Source of the DNA: Typha latifolia
Lineage: Eukaryota; Streptophyta; Magnoliopsida; Poales; Typhaceae
Assembly: GCA_019914945.1 (NCBI GenBank)
Contig: CM034102.1
Location: 6,189,501 to 6,253,500, forward strand
Length of the DNA stretch: 64,000 bases
Reading direction: 5' to 3'
The notes beneath the pieces were generated by a model. The model did no database searches. It saw only the letters and a list, made by a program, of their open reading frames with translations, and was not told the DNA's origin. Made by a program: the position numbers and the translations under genes. This document shows, piece by piece, positions 1-11,225 of this stretch (its first letter is position 1; every line of letters starts with the position of its first letter).

Positions 1-300
1 ATCTCACTCTAGCCAACTCCAACAAACTATGGTTCATCAAATATTCATTATTTGGAACAATCACATGATTCATATACTGGTTATTATCCTTCACAATATC
101 CTCAAACATAAGATCCATATATTAATTATTATCCTCCTCAGAGACAACAAGATTTATTTGATATGAATGATATAATACAATCGCTCTTTAGAGCATCAGA
201 CCCTACATATCATTATTTTTAAACTTATGGTGATTATGATGACGATCATAGGGATTTACAAGAATTAATTCGATATTCATTGGAGTTTTAACTTTTGAGT
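1..300 (+). pseudogene. Degenerate coding tail, possibly of a DNA transposase
   Basis: Frame 1 reads as a tyrosine-, proline- and glutamine-rich stretch followed by an acidic end (GDYDDDHRDLQELI...) and a stop near 291, interrupted by several in-frame stops. Such Y/P/Q-rich, acidic ends occur in plant hAT-like transposase relatives, but no catalytic motif is inside the window. The assignment is a guess from composition. It could equally be the end of an unrelated broken gene that starts outside the window. Confidence 0.25.
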
Positions 301-630
301 AAGTTAGTACTTTTGTTTAATTTTTAGGGCTCATCTGTGAATAATTATTATTTTTTTATCATATTTTCTTAATTTTTAGAATTTTTTTTGCATTTTTAAA
401 TAATAATTAGAATTTTATGTAATTAAAAAAATTCAATCCAATCCGGCTGATATGTATCATTTTTTCGAAAGGCCAATCCTAATCTTGATCCCGATTTTTT
501 GAACCTTAGTTTGTGGGCATTCACCCCCACACCCCCACAACATAGTTAAAGCTATCTGAGTTAAAGCACAAGCTTTTTTTCCTATTGCTCTTGCATTTGC
601 TAATAAGTCAAATGCTGAAAATCATTATTT
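301..630. other. AT-rich spacer, no gene seen
   Basis: A short AT-rich spacer with homopolymer runs. No open frame, RNA gene or repeat boundary could be supported here. Confidence 0.5.
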
Positions 631-639
631 CACGGAGCT

Positions 640-1531
640 ATAGATTATACAATGCCTATTGGTCTTGCCCTCGTTGGCGTTAGCCCTGAGGTCTTGTTGT
701 CCGCGAGTAGTGTCAAACTCAGATTCAGCCTTGTAGTTGGCATGGTAGAGGCCCTGCTTGGCCCTGTATCCACCTCCCCCTCGCAGGTCAATCCCCGTAC
801 ATCTATGATAAGTCCAGGACACAAGCTAATTGTTTGAGGCTTGAAAGATTTCATCTCCATGTTGTATCTCCTCTCATAACCCTCCGATGAAGCAACCCAA
901 CAGCTCCGACTCTGGCCATCCATAGACTCTAGAGGTTATTTTCTTGAAATCATTCTAATAATCACTGACGGGCCCTATTTGTTGCAGCTTCTTCAAGGCT
1001 TCATCAAAATTATTATATTTAGACAGCTTGAACCTGGACGTTAACCCCTAAGTGAACTCCGACCAATTTGCCAACGAGTTGATTTTCTAACCATTTGAAC
1101 CATTGCAAGGCCTCATCCTGTAAGTGGAATGCCACCCTAACCCTCTCCACTAGCTGTGTCCCTTGGTAGATGAACAATTACTCCGCCTTAAATATCCAAC
1201 CTATAGGATTTCTCTCGAGAACTTTGTAAAATCTAGACAAATGACTATGGACTAAACTCCACAAATCTGGCCACCCTCAACCCCCCTAGTGAAGTGGCCA
1301 CCGATCTCCTCAAGCGTCTCCACAATGTGAAGCATCTAATCCTTCATCTCCTCCATGTTATTATTTATTATTTGTGTGGCTTTCCTATGATCCAATTATT
1401 TCCTTGTTTGTTAATGAAATGTCAACTCCAGCACATTGAGACAATCCTCAACCGATGTTGGTCATGTATTCGACATCCTCCCAAACCTTGCGGCAAGTTG
1501 AAGAACAAAGTTCTGCCAACCGACCATAGAT
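640..1531 (-). pseudogene. Decayed Ty3/gypsy gag region
   Basis: Read on the minus strand just after a primer-binding site, this shows the usual plant Ty3/gypsy gag order. First comes a short leader, then a retrotransposon gag core (fragments resembling a 'fyrenPigW.f.aE.lF.yq.t...rv..A.fhLqdeAlqWf.w' pattern near 1040-1230), then a linker ending near 645. Several in-frame stops and shifts break it, so it cannot make a full protein. No protease or RT follows; the left flank is other DNA, so the element is truncated. The family call rests on gag pattern and primer site. The lineage is not clear. Confidence 0.65.
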
Positions 1532-1544
1532 GCTCTGATACCAA
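1532..1544 (-). other. Retrotransposon primer-binding site (initiator tRNA-Met type)
   Basis: The minus strand reads TTGGTATCAGAGC, the common plant primer-binding site complementary to the 3' end of initiator tRNA-Met. It directly follows a CA dinucleotide that would close the upstream LTR, and the gag remnant lies downstream. Confidence 0.8.
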
Positions 1545-1545
1545 T

Positions 1546-2035
1546 TGATAGGCTGACGAAATGCTATCAAGCAATACCACAGCAAAATAATAGTGAAAAG
1601 AAAAGATATCACAAACACTAGCACCCTAGCTAGAGTTGAGAGAAGAGAGAAGAAAAGGAAATACTATATTGCCTTACAAACTGAAGTAAAACAACTCATA
1701 TGTACAATCTCTTAATTGCGCTAATTGATTAAGGAAAGAAAACAAGCAAAAACTTAATCAAACTACGAAATAAATTTACTTAGCGTCAGTCAGATTTCGA
1801 ACAGCTTGGATGGCATTCAAACGCATTGATAATTTTCTCAGGCGAATCGAATCGGTGTTCAAATGCCAGGAATGCCATTTATATGCTTTTAGAGAGCTTT
1901 TTACCCATTTGGATGCCTGGTTAGACGAATCCGACGGTCGTTCAAATGTTGGACCAAGCATTCGAACGCTCTGCTCAGAAACAGCTACTATTGAATCCTT
2001 TGCTCCTCCGCAAGCTGCCGGGTGAATATAAATGA
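1546..2035 (-). mobile_element. LTR of the decayed gypsy element (partial, outer end not found)
   Basis: This is the sequence upstream of the primer-binding site on the minus strand and ends in CA at 1546. It carries a cluster of TTCAAA/TTCGAA words at about 1816-1975 and a TATA-like stretch near 2024-2032. I could not place the outer TG end or a target duplication, so 2035 is a minimum. Confidence 0.55.
1816..1975. repeat. TTCGAA/TTCAAA-core word cluster in LTR
   Basis: The words attcaaacgcat, gttcaaatgcc, ttcaaatgttgg and cattcgaacgctc recur within about 160 bases. They share the core TTC(A/G)AA followed by CGC or TGC. The same word family recurs near 7.8, 48.7 and 59.8 kb, each time inside an LTR-like segment. 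This is the most mutated of the four clusters; most cores are TTCAAA, as expected from decay of CpG. Confidence 0.6.
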
Positions 2036-2879
2036 AGAAGGAAGGCGATTACAGGTTCCAAGTACAAGTACATTTGACGGCTCATTGGATGACACACACA
2101 TGAGAATGAAGAGATTTTTGGGAATCACACGTATACACGTTGATGGAAAAAAATGGGTCTACATATATGTAAGCATAAACATTGTAGGTTGAACCGGATT
2201 CTGTTATGTTATTTATGTACATCAAATTCTAGTCCAATTGGAACGATGGCTTCTAGTTAAGCGGCGCTTGTGTTTCACCATCTTTGTCCAGCACAAAGCT
2301 TATCCAGTGACTGAACAACCCTCCATGCAATGAACCAAGATATCTATTACTACTGTCGTATCAATGTCAATATTCTTTCAACTTGCCACATCATTTTGGG
2401 TACAATCAAATAGACCAGAAACTCTGTGAAATAGTTTATTTCGATTAAGTGCTTTGGTTATATTACTCAAGTTACTTGGAACTGTGGTGGATTTTTTCTT
2501 AGAAGATTTGCAGAGAAGAGATTGATCACAGGAACAAGTAAAATAATTACAAAGATCAGGTGGATATATCATAGAATAGAAACTAGAAAGTTATAGTTGA
2601 ACAGGAATACGAATGTCATTCTCAAATGGTAAAAAGAACTCCAGGGCTATTATGCTGTCATGAGCTACATAAGAAAAACATGAAAAAGTAAAATCTTTCT
2701 GCGGCATTTGCACGTACTTCTATGAGGCAATAGTTGATTGATTCTTCTTTTATGATATAAAAAAATAACTTGAGACCACTAATATTAATGGTGGTAAATT
2801 ATTAGCAAATACAGAGAAAAATATCTTAACAATTGCTAAAAATTATTAATTTGATACGGAATCTGTTAAAAGGTAATAC
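2036..2879. other. No gene recognised; left of the queuosine-gene exons
   Basis: AT-rich DNA on the 3' side of the queuosine-salvage exons. I looked on the minus strand for the next exon of that gene and found no match to the expected conserved blocks. It may be intron sequence or unrelated DNA joined by rearrangement. Confidence 0.45.
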
Positions 2880-3382
2880 CTGGCCAGAAACAAAAGTTCA
2901 AAGCATCCAGAACAAATAAGTACTGAACAGTAAGTGGCCCATTGTCAAAGTAATGAATCCCTTCGAAATCCCATTCAACTTTTGGAATTGACCCCTGAAT
3001 ATTATCCACTACTTTCTCAATTTCTGCAAACAGAAATCATCCAGGCTACATAAGGATACCCAAATTAATTCATAATTAAAAGAAACTATCAAAAATTAAA
3101 CAAAATAAATTTTGGGCTTATCTAGATAAGTCAGTATGTCCAAATCTTCCAATCCCTTATCACAATCCCAAAAGCACAAGAAAAAGAAAAACCTAAACAA
3201 CACGAAATATAACTCAAGGAACAAAAAAGAGGGCATAAAGTTTTGTGCGTTTTCTCAAAATGGGGAAGAGAACCGCATTCCTAAAACCCTAAACCTAAGA
3301 TTAGAGAAGTACCTAAAGAATCCACCTTCACGTGTGACGCCCTGCTCACCACCCACGCCGTCGTAGTCCTCACCTCATCCAT
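2880..3382 (-). CDS. QNG1: Queuosine-salvage glycosylase (Q_salvage/DUF2419), first two exons only
   Basis: Two exons join cleanly. Exon 1 is 3382-3313 (ATG at 3382, 23 codons plus one base, MDEVRTTTAWVVSRASH...) and exon 2 is 3023-2880. The junctions are G|GTACTT, TTTGCAG|A and CCAG|GTATTA, and the split codon at the junction gives E. The protein then continues into the family hallmark HYFDNGPLTVQYLFVLDALN followed by FCFWPG. This family releases queuine from queuosine 5'-phosphate so the base can be reused for tRNA anticodon modification. Full-length relatives are about 300 residues or more; only about 70 codons are present. The donor after exon 2 is intact, so later exons either lie beyond the left edge behind a transposon-filled intron or were lost. 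A telo-box-like AAACCCTAA sits in intron 1. Confidence 0.85.
3285..3293 (+). promoter_or_regulatory. Telo-box-like motif in intron 1 of the queuosine gene
   Basis: The sequence AAACCCTAA next to a second ccctaaacc-like copy lies about 90 bases inside the gene from its ATG. Telo boxes are frequent near the 5' ends of plant translation-related genes. That role here is inference from position and motif only. Confidence 0.4.
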
Positions 3383-3888
3383 TCCTCGCTCTCTTTCTAT
3401 GTTTCTCTCTCTAGGGGATGTTTTATACTTCCACTGGCCTCGGGAGTTTCCCGCTTGGAACTTCCGCTTGTTGGGAGAAAAGACCTCGGACCGGTAGAGT
3501 AAAATGACTTAAAAGCTCTTAATCTTTAATCAATGACAGGTACATCCTTTCTATACCTACTTCTTGAATGGTTGGTTGATCTTCCCCACACTTCCGAGGG
3601 CCGTCCGATTAGTAGTGGTCCGGTCCAACGTCCGTCCTTTTTCCACGAAAGGTCGAAGGGTTTCTGAAATGGACGGCCGACAAGATCCATCACTAGCGAC
3701 ATTGGTGGATTGTGCATTGTGGTCCTTGTGGACCGTCGGATGGACCATCTTTTCTGGGAGGCAGAGAAGGGTTTTCTAAATAGAATGTTTTTTTACCGGT
3801 CATATTAGCAATTGATTACAACTTGATACACAAGAAGACAAAAGAAAGCTCCACACTTTACTAAAAATTATATATGTGACAATGAAAA
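3383..3888. other. Upstream flank of the queuosine gene, no further gene seen
   Basis: Contains the probable 5' UTR and promoter of the minus-strand queuosine gene. Beyond that is a stretch rich in ccgtccg/cggaccg words (about 3590-3750). Open frames here overlap one another on both strands without any known domain, so none is called. Confidence 0.4.
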
Positions 3889-3889
3889 A

Positions 3890-4396
3890 ACTAAGAGTGT
3901 AAACGAGTTGAGTTGCTCCAACTCAAACTCGGCTCGTTTAATAAAAGAGTCGTATTTTTTGTTTAGACTTGGCTCAGCTCAAATCAAACCAAGGTCGAAC
4001 ATAGTCCAAATATTAATGGATCCTATTTGCAAAATACGCCCAAGCCTTAAGCAAGCCCAAAAATTTTAAATAAGCCCAAAATCTTAAATGAGCTTTAAAC
4101 AGAGACTTGCGATTGTTAATAGAAAAGACTTAGATGAGGTCTGTAGCTTAATGTTGAGCGAGAGTTAGAGAAAAGAAGGAGGAGGAACTTAGACTATAAG
4201 ATGAGGGAGAGATGAAAGTGTTAGTCATGAACTTAGGATTTGAGTAGGATTAGTAATATTAGGAAAATATATGAGCCATTAGATAAAATCTAATGGTTAT
4301 GAATATACATATACATAGTAGATATTAATAATAATATTTTTTTTTCGAATCTATTAAGTCAAGCACTAGGTGCTCATTTATTTTGACAACCCTAAA
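3890..4396. repeat. Interspersed GAGCT-rich repeat with imperfect terminal inverted repeats
   Basis: The left end reads agtgtaaacgag, and the reverse complement of the right end reads agggttgtcaaaataaatgag, an imperfect inverted match. The left part is dense in gctcg/gagtc/ctcaac words. A second member lies at 11226-11415. Such elements, opening with GTGTCAA..AACGAGC, are common dispersed repeats in plants and are probably non-autonomous DNA elements. There is no coding capacity. Confidence 0.45.
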
Positions 4397-4955
4397 TAAG
4401 ACAAAATATCAAATACAAGAACTCAAGCATGACGAGAGATGGAGAGGGAAGGACCACAACCTTAGAAGCAAGTCTCATGCTTAGCTAATAGGAACAACAA
4501 GAGTCTTGGAAGGCTGAAAGCTCTGCAACGAAGCTAGCCATAGCAAAAATAAAAGTAGATTGGGGATGAAGTCTAGTGACTACATCAAGATCACTTGAAA
4601 ATCCTCGATTTGCATAGACCTATGAACCAAGTAATAGAACCAACAAGCAAAACAAAATAGATCTTGCAGGGTGGAAGGGGCGAAGGAGGATAGGAAGGAT
4701 CCGACATTTACATCTACATACAAAGCACATATAAGTGCAATTATAGCTCAAGACTCGTCTATGGGTATGACAAATGCAAATCAAATGGACGACAAACATA
4801 TTCATGGTTGTGGAGAAGATTGTGATTAAGATGGAGCATGAGGCAAGGTGAGGGAACTAGAGCTTGGGGCAAAGCTGAGGCAGGCAAGGTTGATGGTGGC
4901 TAGGCGCATATGGGGATGGCAATGAAGCTGGTGCTGAGGAGGGAATTTGTAACAC
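4397..4955. other. Spacer, no gene seen
   Basis: Mixed-composition DNA between the GAGCT repeat and the copia remnant. The open frames are short and resemble nothing I know. Part may be the eroded 3' side of the neighbouring copia element. Confidence 0.4.
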
Positions 4956-4959
4956 CACT

Positions 4960-7330
4960 AGTCATGTGCATGCCACGAGCCCACTCTACACACACGACAA
5001 GCTGTTGGTTATCGACAATCAAATAAATCATATATCAAGACCATAATTTATTCACAATCATCTAAACTAAATTTGATTCTTCTTCTTCATCATTTACCTC
5101 CTCTCAAGATATATTTTATAGTGGACTTTAATTTGCCTCAAACTTCACCTGCTTTGGAACCTCTCGAGCAGTGTTATTAATTGTACTATCTGCCTTTTGA
5201 CTATGTTCCACCATAGATGATTCATCAAATGTAATATTCTTGCTGACAATCATCTTCTTCAATTCCGGCCTCCAAATTTGAAATTCCTTCACACTAGTGC
5301 TAAAGCCCAAGAAGATTCCTTTCTTCTCTCTAAGATTCAGTTTGCTATCTATGACATGGTAATATGTAGGACAACAAAAAATATGTAAGAAATTATAATT
5401 CAAAACAGATTTGCTAGATCATATATCTAATAGGCTCTTCTCATTGTTTACAGATGAAGGTAATCGGTTTATCAGATGGCATGCATAGGTCACCACCTCA
5501 ACCCAAAACTCTTTGCCCAAGCTAGTATTGAACAACATGCAATGTACTTTCTCTAGTATGATACGATTTAAATGCTCAACCACGCTATTTTGCTAAGGTG
5601 TTTCTCTAATAGTGAGGTGTCGCTCTATGCCTTCAAATTTGTATAATTTCATAAAAAGATCTGATGTGTATTCACCACCATTATCTAATTTAATCTTCAT
5701 AATCGTCTTGCCATTTTAATTTTTAATCATCTTTTGTTCAATTTTGGAATATTTTCAACACTTCATGCTTGTAATGCATAGTATACACCCAAGACCTTTT
5801 AGAATAGTCATCTACAAAAGTCACAAACTAATATTTTCCACCCAAGAAAGCATTTTGGGTAGGTCCACAAATATATGTATGAATATAGTCCAAGATATCC
5901 TTGCTTTGCATTCTAGTAGCAAATTTGGCCCTTGTTTGTTTGATCATAACATAGCGCTTGCAAACTTCTAGTTTGAAAATTCACACATAATCCTTGACTT
6001 GACAAATCTTGCAATGCTCTCTCCCTAATGCTCCAACCTCATGTGCCATAATCTAATAACTTTAGCTGCATCAACTAAATTGCTTAAAGCTACAACCTCA
6101 CTACAGATGTCCGTAGAGCCATGCAAAAAATATAGATCTTTTTTTATACCCTTCATTATAACTAGAGCTCTCAAAGAAATCTTCAATACTCCACCTCTTA
6201 ATGTAATGGTGAAGCCTTTCGATTTCAAAACACCTAGAGAATTGCGGTTCTTCTATAATTCCAGTATGTACCAAACTTCTGTTAGCCTTTTAATGGATTC
6301 ATCGTGAAGCTTTAGGGGTGGTGTCAATGCCTTTAGCTCTACACGGGCTGTCATTGTCATGAATACAACTCCACCTAAGATTTTCTCAAAGGTGGAAAAC
6401 TAATTCTAGTTTGAACACATATGGTATGTGCACTTAGAATCCAATATCCACTCATCTGTGTCACAAGCAAGAGCTAAGCCTATTAGTGCATTAACTGAAT
6501 CCTTATTATCCAAGTTTGCCACATTTACCTTTTTGAGGTTTCTTTTCCCTACTCTTCAATATGGGACAATTTTTCTTTCAATACCCTCTGTTGCGAATAG
6601 GAGTATTGATCTTTTATAGATATTTTTCTATTTGAAGATGCACCCAAATAAGATTCACCTCTCTTCACAAATTTTCTATTCTCGATCTACCCTTCACCAT
6701 TAAAGCATTTAATATTGACTCGTGACTAGCTTGCTTATCCAATGTCCTGATACTCATTGTTAATTAGTGCATTTGCAACATTATCATAATGTATAGAGTA
6801 ATTTTCATAATAGCGAGATAATAGTGAGGTGGCCACAGGTGTCCCGCAATGAATTTAGAAGTACTAATGCCTTGTCTTCATCCCATATCTCCATATCAAG
6901 GTTTTGTAAATCAGCAAGTAGTTCGTTGAAGGAGTTTAAGTGCTCGGCCATAAGTATTCTAATATTGTATTGAAACTAGAAGAACTTTTTCAAATAGAGC
7001 CAATTCTCAGTGCTCTTTGTTATGAATTTTTCCTCCAATTTCTTCACTAAATTCTCCTTCATCACAAAGTACTTCTAATCCTTTGCTAGACAAAGTCGAA
7101 TGATGCTACATGCTTGGCAGTTTATCTTCTCCTATTTTTTATTTATGATTTCTTTAGGTTCTCCTTTAGTATAATGTTCAATTCTTGTTAGAACAAGATG
7201 TCCATTACTTCACATTGCCACATTCCAAAGTTATTTGTGTCATAAAATTTTTCTACCTCAAATTTTATATTTGACACAATTTTTTTCAATTTGAATTATT
7301 CTAACATTTTGCAAAATTAATTCTCCAAAT
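4960..7330 (-). pseudogene. Broken Ty1/copia polyprotein (gag to integrase)
   Basis: Read on the minus strand from high to low coordinates, the copia order is visible. A gag core lies at about 7250-6780. The gag-pre-integrase segment is at about 6228-6025 (ends IRLWHMRLEH). The integrase core is at about 5700-5430 (KLDNGGEYTSDLF, then a block around VEHLNR and a FWVEVVTYACHLINRLPS block). The post-integrase segment is at 5403-5128 (KKGIFLGF). Stops and frame changes interrupt every part. No reverse transcriptase or RNase H follows; the element is cut near 4960 and has no 3' LTR. It is therefore a dead, 3'-truncated copy. Confidence 0.8.
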
Positions 7331-7359
7331 CCAAAACTATCCCCAAATCTAATAGCCTA

Positions 7360-8100
7360 GGTTTGAAAGGCGGAAGCAATCCCAACACCCACAATCTTTG
7401 CTTGAATAGAAATGGACAAATGCAATCCAAGTTAGGGAAAGCACAAGTATGATGCTAATGATAGAGAGATAACAATCAAGTACTCTAAATCACGTATAAG
7501 AACCTCTATTGCAAGTAATCACAGAGAATAAAGATAATAGAGAGAGAGAGAGATAAGATTTATCTTGTTCACCAATGTGCCTACATCCGCAGGGAGGTGC
7601 AAGACTTCAATCTACTAATCAAATTCAAGCACAAACAGTTTTTTCAACTCAAATCTCTCTCAATACAATGATGATTTTTATCTTTCAGATTTTTTTTCTT
7701 TCATAATAACCATAAAACCCGAACTTAAGTATTTATAGAGGTGACTTACTAGAGAAGGAAACCCTCAAGGCATTCGAACACCCATGGCCTGTTCGAACAC
7801 TTACGGGATGCCAATCTGAAACGCACGAGAGCGTTCAAATACCTGTATGCCAATTCAAATGTTACTAGTTTACAAAATCTTCTCAGGCCTGGTCGTTCAA
7901 ACATCCTCGAGCATGTTTGAATGCTCCGGCACATAGAGCCTGGAATGCTTAATATGAGCCAAATTTCAACAACTTGCACAGGCTATAACATATCGTCAAG
8001 AGCATAAGCATATACAAAATAATTTATATATGTAATACAACATATATAAAGTCACTTGTTTATATAAAATAGACTTACAAATAAAGATACAATTCTAACA
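7360..8100 (-). mobile_element. 5' LTR of the broken copia element
   Basis: On the minus strand it opens with TGTTAGAATTGTATC at 8100. Near 7590-7545 it contains the copia U5-like line GTAGGCACATTGGTGAAC followed by a (TC)n run, comparable to the GTAGGCACATTGCCGAACC line in the LTR at 49.0 kb. The gag remnant starts just downstream. The inner end and primer site are degenerate, so 7360 is approximate. A TTCGAA-core cluster lies in its U3 part. Confidence 0.65.
7757..7930. repeat. TTCGAA/TTCAAA-core word cluster in copia LTR
   Basis: The words cattcgaacac, tgttcgaacac, gcgttcaaatac, attcaaatg, cgttcaaacatc and tgtttgaatgctc occur within 175 bases, on both strands because the core is self-complementary. 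They belong to the same word family as the clusters at 1.9, 48.7 and 59.8 kb. Confidence 0.65.
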
Positions 8101-10415
8101 TGTTCTGATACACTATTTAACATTAATTCAACTAACAAACGTTTATAATATCACACTAATCAATGGCTAGTAGGATCTCTTATAGAATACTCTCACTCAA
8201 TTTTCTCATCTAGTGTTTTATAAAAGAATAACAATCAGCTCATAAGCCAAAGGGCTCCGTAAATTAATAGGTCTTAGCCTAAATCAAGGATATTAAACAG
8301 AGGAAAAATTATATATTTGATAATATAAATTAGAAAAAAGTATTATGTCATGATTAAGCATGTAAGGTAGGGATATTATGATCATTATTTATATATAGTT
8401 AATTTAACTCACACATAAAATAATCAATTAAGTGGATCAATGACAATGCTTTTGACATAATAAAAATGAAAATAAGGGTTAAAGGATAAGTACCCGGGTG
8501 TTAATGATAATAAAATTAAGGCCACTAATTGCCACTAATTACTATTGAAAATTATTAAGCTCTTTCAAAAATATTATTCTATCACTAAATATAACTAATC
8601 ATAATTAAAACTATACTTAGATTAAGACAAGTTGATTTTGTCATTGCATAAATTGGTCGAAAAAAAGGTGTATAATGTTACCGGATATCATAATATAAGA
8701 AAAATTACTCTTCTGCAAGAAAACATTTCATGATAAATATTTTACACGTGTAAAGAAAGAATAATATTTTACTCATTTGTATACATTTGTTAACTTTAAT
8801 AGCCATGCATTAGGAATATTAGTTGAAAACTAGTCATAATAGCTATTTTAAAAGAATCAAAAGAAAGAATGTAGTCTAAATTATGATTTTTTAAAACTTT
8901 TCCTAAAAACTATGTAAAAAATGCCCCATAAAAAACATAGTATGTTTTTTTATATTTTAAAAAACTAAATAAATATTATTTAATATAAATAATAATAAAA
9001 AGTTAAAGAAACTCTGGTCTATGAGGCACATCGAAGCGTAGCTGCCCTAAAGAAAAGTAGCCCCCTCTATGCAGGGTTACTCGCCTCTCTTTCCTCCAAG
9101 GTACAATCTAGATGCTCGTTCCTACGTCGCCGGATAGCACAGTCCTTCGACGCTTCTCTGTGAGAATCGCACTCCTCCAATTCGATCAAAATAATAGATA
9201 AGAAAATTGAGAAAGAAAAATAGTTTAAACTTAACTTGAAATTTTGTGCTGTGTTATATTTCTCATAAACAAATAGGATATTTATAGGTATTTGAGGCCT
9301 TTTGAATTTCTTTAAAACTTATAACCCCAAATAAATTTAGCCCAATAATCATTTTAAATGATCGTTACGGAACTTTTAAAATTCCGTTTGAGTTTTAAAT
9401 TTCTTTAATTACTAATTTCAAATTTCATTAAAATTCTAAAATTAACAACAGTAGGGAGCCATGCGAGCCAGTTAACTGGCCAGCAGTACTTCCATCGTAT
9501 ATTTTAGTGCTTTTCTTGGAATTTTATGATCCAAAGATCTAAGATCTTTTTTGTTCTCCTTTGCAAATTAGAGCAGAGAAGCAAGGAGGGAAAGAGAAAT
9601 GGCATGATTATTTATTTTATTGATAGGAGCTAGTATATAGGCTAAGTAAGTCGAGTTTTGCATCCATCGTGTTATATCTTAGGCAATAGTCTGCAAACCG
9701 AGCTTCTCAGTACTCATGCTTTACTACTGAATATAATCATAATAGATCATTAAGAAGCCGATAAGGATAAGCATGAGCTAAATAAGGGGCTAATCCTCTC
9801 TAAAAATACAAGGTTTGAAGACTTTGAAGTGGATTAATTCCATAGTTCATGCTAAACATCTCCACAACACCAGTATCCGGGACCACTCACCTACTATGGA
9901 CTGGAAGTCTGCAACCCCCCAACAAGATTCGATTCTGCTGAACCAAAACCAAACCAAACCAAACCAAACCAAGAAAGAGAAAGAAAGAAAGAAAATGTGA
10001 TAGCTACCTCCTGTGCATGGTAAGTACGTAGTACGATGGCCGGTAACCTTGGCAGAGCTACGGATAACATCATCAGCCTTTGTCTCCAACTACCCACACT
10101 GCTCCATTCCTATTGCCCAACAAAAACTACTAGCACTTATTCGGAGATCTTTCTGCAGCCGCATACATCATCGACAAGAGGAAGTAAGACAAAATACAAC
10201 AGACTGAGGGAGCAGTGTACGTTGACCCCTTATTCAACTTTGGTTTCGTTTTTAATTAATTAAAAATAGTGAAGAATACAGTCTAAGTCAGGAGGTCAGG
10301 GTACAAATTTTTGTTCAGTTTACCCTTATGAGCTGCTCAGTCAGTAGCTTGATTAATTCTCTATAAATACGTATGAGAAAAAAAACAATACAGGAATCAA
10401 AAGAAGAAGATACCA
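8101..10415. other. AT-rich spacer with repeat fragments
   Basis: No protein gene found. About 8480-8890 is an AT-rich block that resembles 16040-16380 in short shared words (cttagattaa, aactttaat, ttttaaaagaatcaaa). About 9000-9290 is GC-richer with a minus-strand TATAAATATCC near 9285-9275, so it may be an old LTR. An (AAACC)n run lies at about 9941-9971 and is followed by GAAA repeats. Confidence 0.45.
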
Positions 10416-10419
10416 AATC

Positions 10420-10680
10420 TGAGCCATATCATGAATGCACCACGGTCCATCATTTGGGTAGTTAATGACAATAATAACGATCTTAGAATCAGATTCAAAA
10501 ATCACTTTGGCCATCAGTTTGGTCACAGCGCATGGAGCATAGCCAAAGCCTCTACTTGAAGTGGGATTACATATGGCAGGTTTCCGTTGGTAAGAATTAG
10601 AGAGCCAAATTGATCCCTAGCTACTACTCCAACTCCCGCCTCGTGCTCAGCAGGATCATAAGCACCATCTACATTGATCT
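10420..10680 (-). pseudogene. RNase H-like (RVT_3) fragment of a LINE-type or host relic
   Basis: The minus strand from 10678 encodes INVDGAYDPAEHEAGVGVVA, then RDQFGSL, and later VEALAMLHAL, before stops near 10530; further pieces (SDSK-like) follow out of frame. This is the plant RNase H-like domain (RVT_3) pattern, with the first catalytic Asp in NVDGA and the Glu in VEALA. It is short, has stops and no upstream reverse transcriptase, so it is a dead fragment. Confidence 0.7.
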
Positions 10681-11225
10681 AATTGGGTCAAGCATTATCG
10701 ATTGTGAGGTTTTAAAGGAGAAAGATTTCAATATTGTGGTGGAGCTCTATGATTGTTAAAAGTGAATTTAGGGTTTGATACATAACTTTTTTTAGGGGTT
10801 AAATTTTAAATTACTTTACTATGATAATTATGTCTAAGATTAAATGTACTTTACCTCCTAAACTTTTATTTGTATCACTTAATAATCTCTAGTTTAAAAT
10901 AATGTGAAACTGTTCAACTTTTCTATTACACTTAATGGAGAGTATACATTAAATACCCCACTCTGGTTGAGTAAACATGAATCTTCTACCTATAAATTTA
11001 AAGATAATTAAAAAATTTTATTCTATGATCATATATTCAAAAGGAATATACATAATGATATTAGATAGTAACTAAGATTTAAAAATAATTTAAAATTTAT
11101 CTTTTCTTTAATTAAAAAATTAATGATGTTCTAGTTTAGCTGATGCTATGGGAGTCGAACTTAAAAATACTCATATATATAGAGAATTTTTCTTTGAAAC
11201 CCACTATCACATCATAGCCTAATTA
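10681..11225. other. AT-rich spacer, no gene seen
   Basis: No open frame, RNA gene or clear repeat boundary was recognised. Confidence 0.45.
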
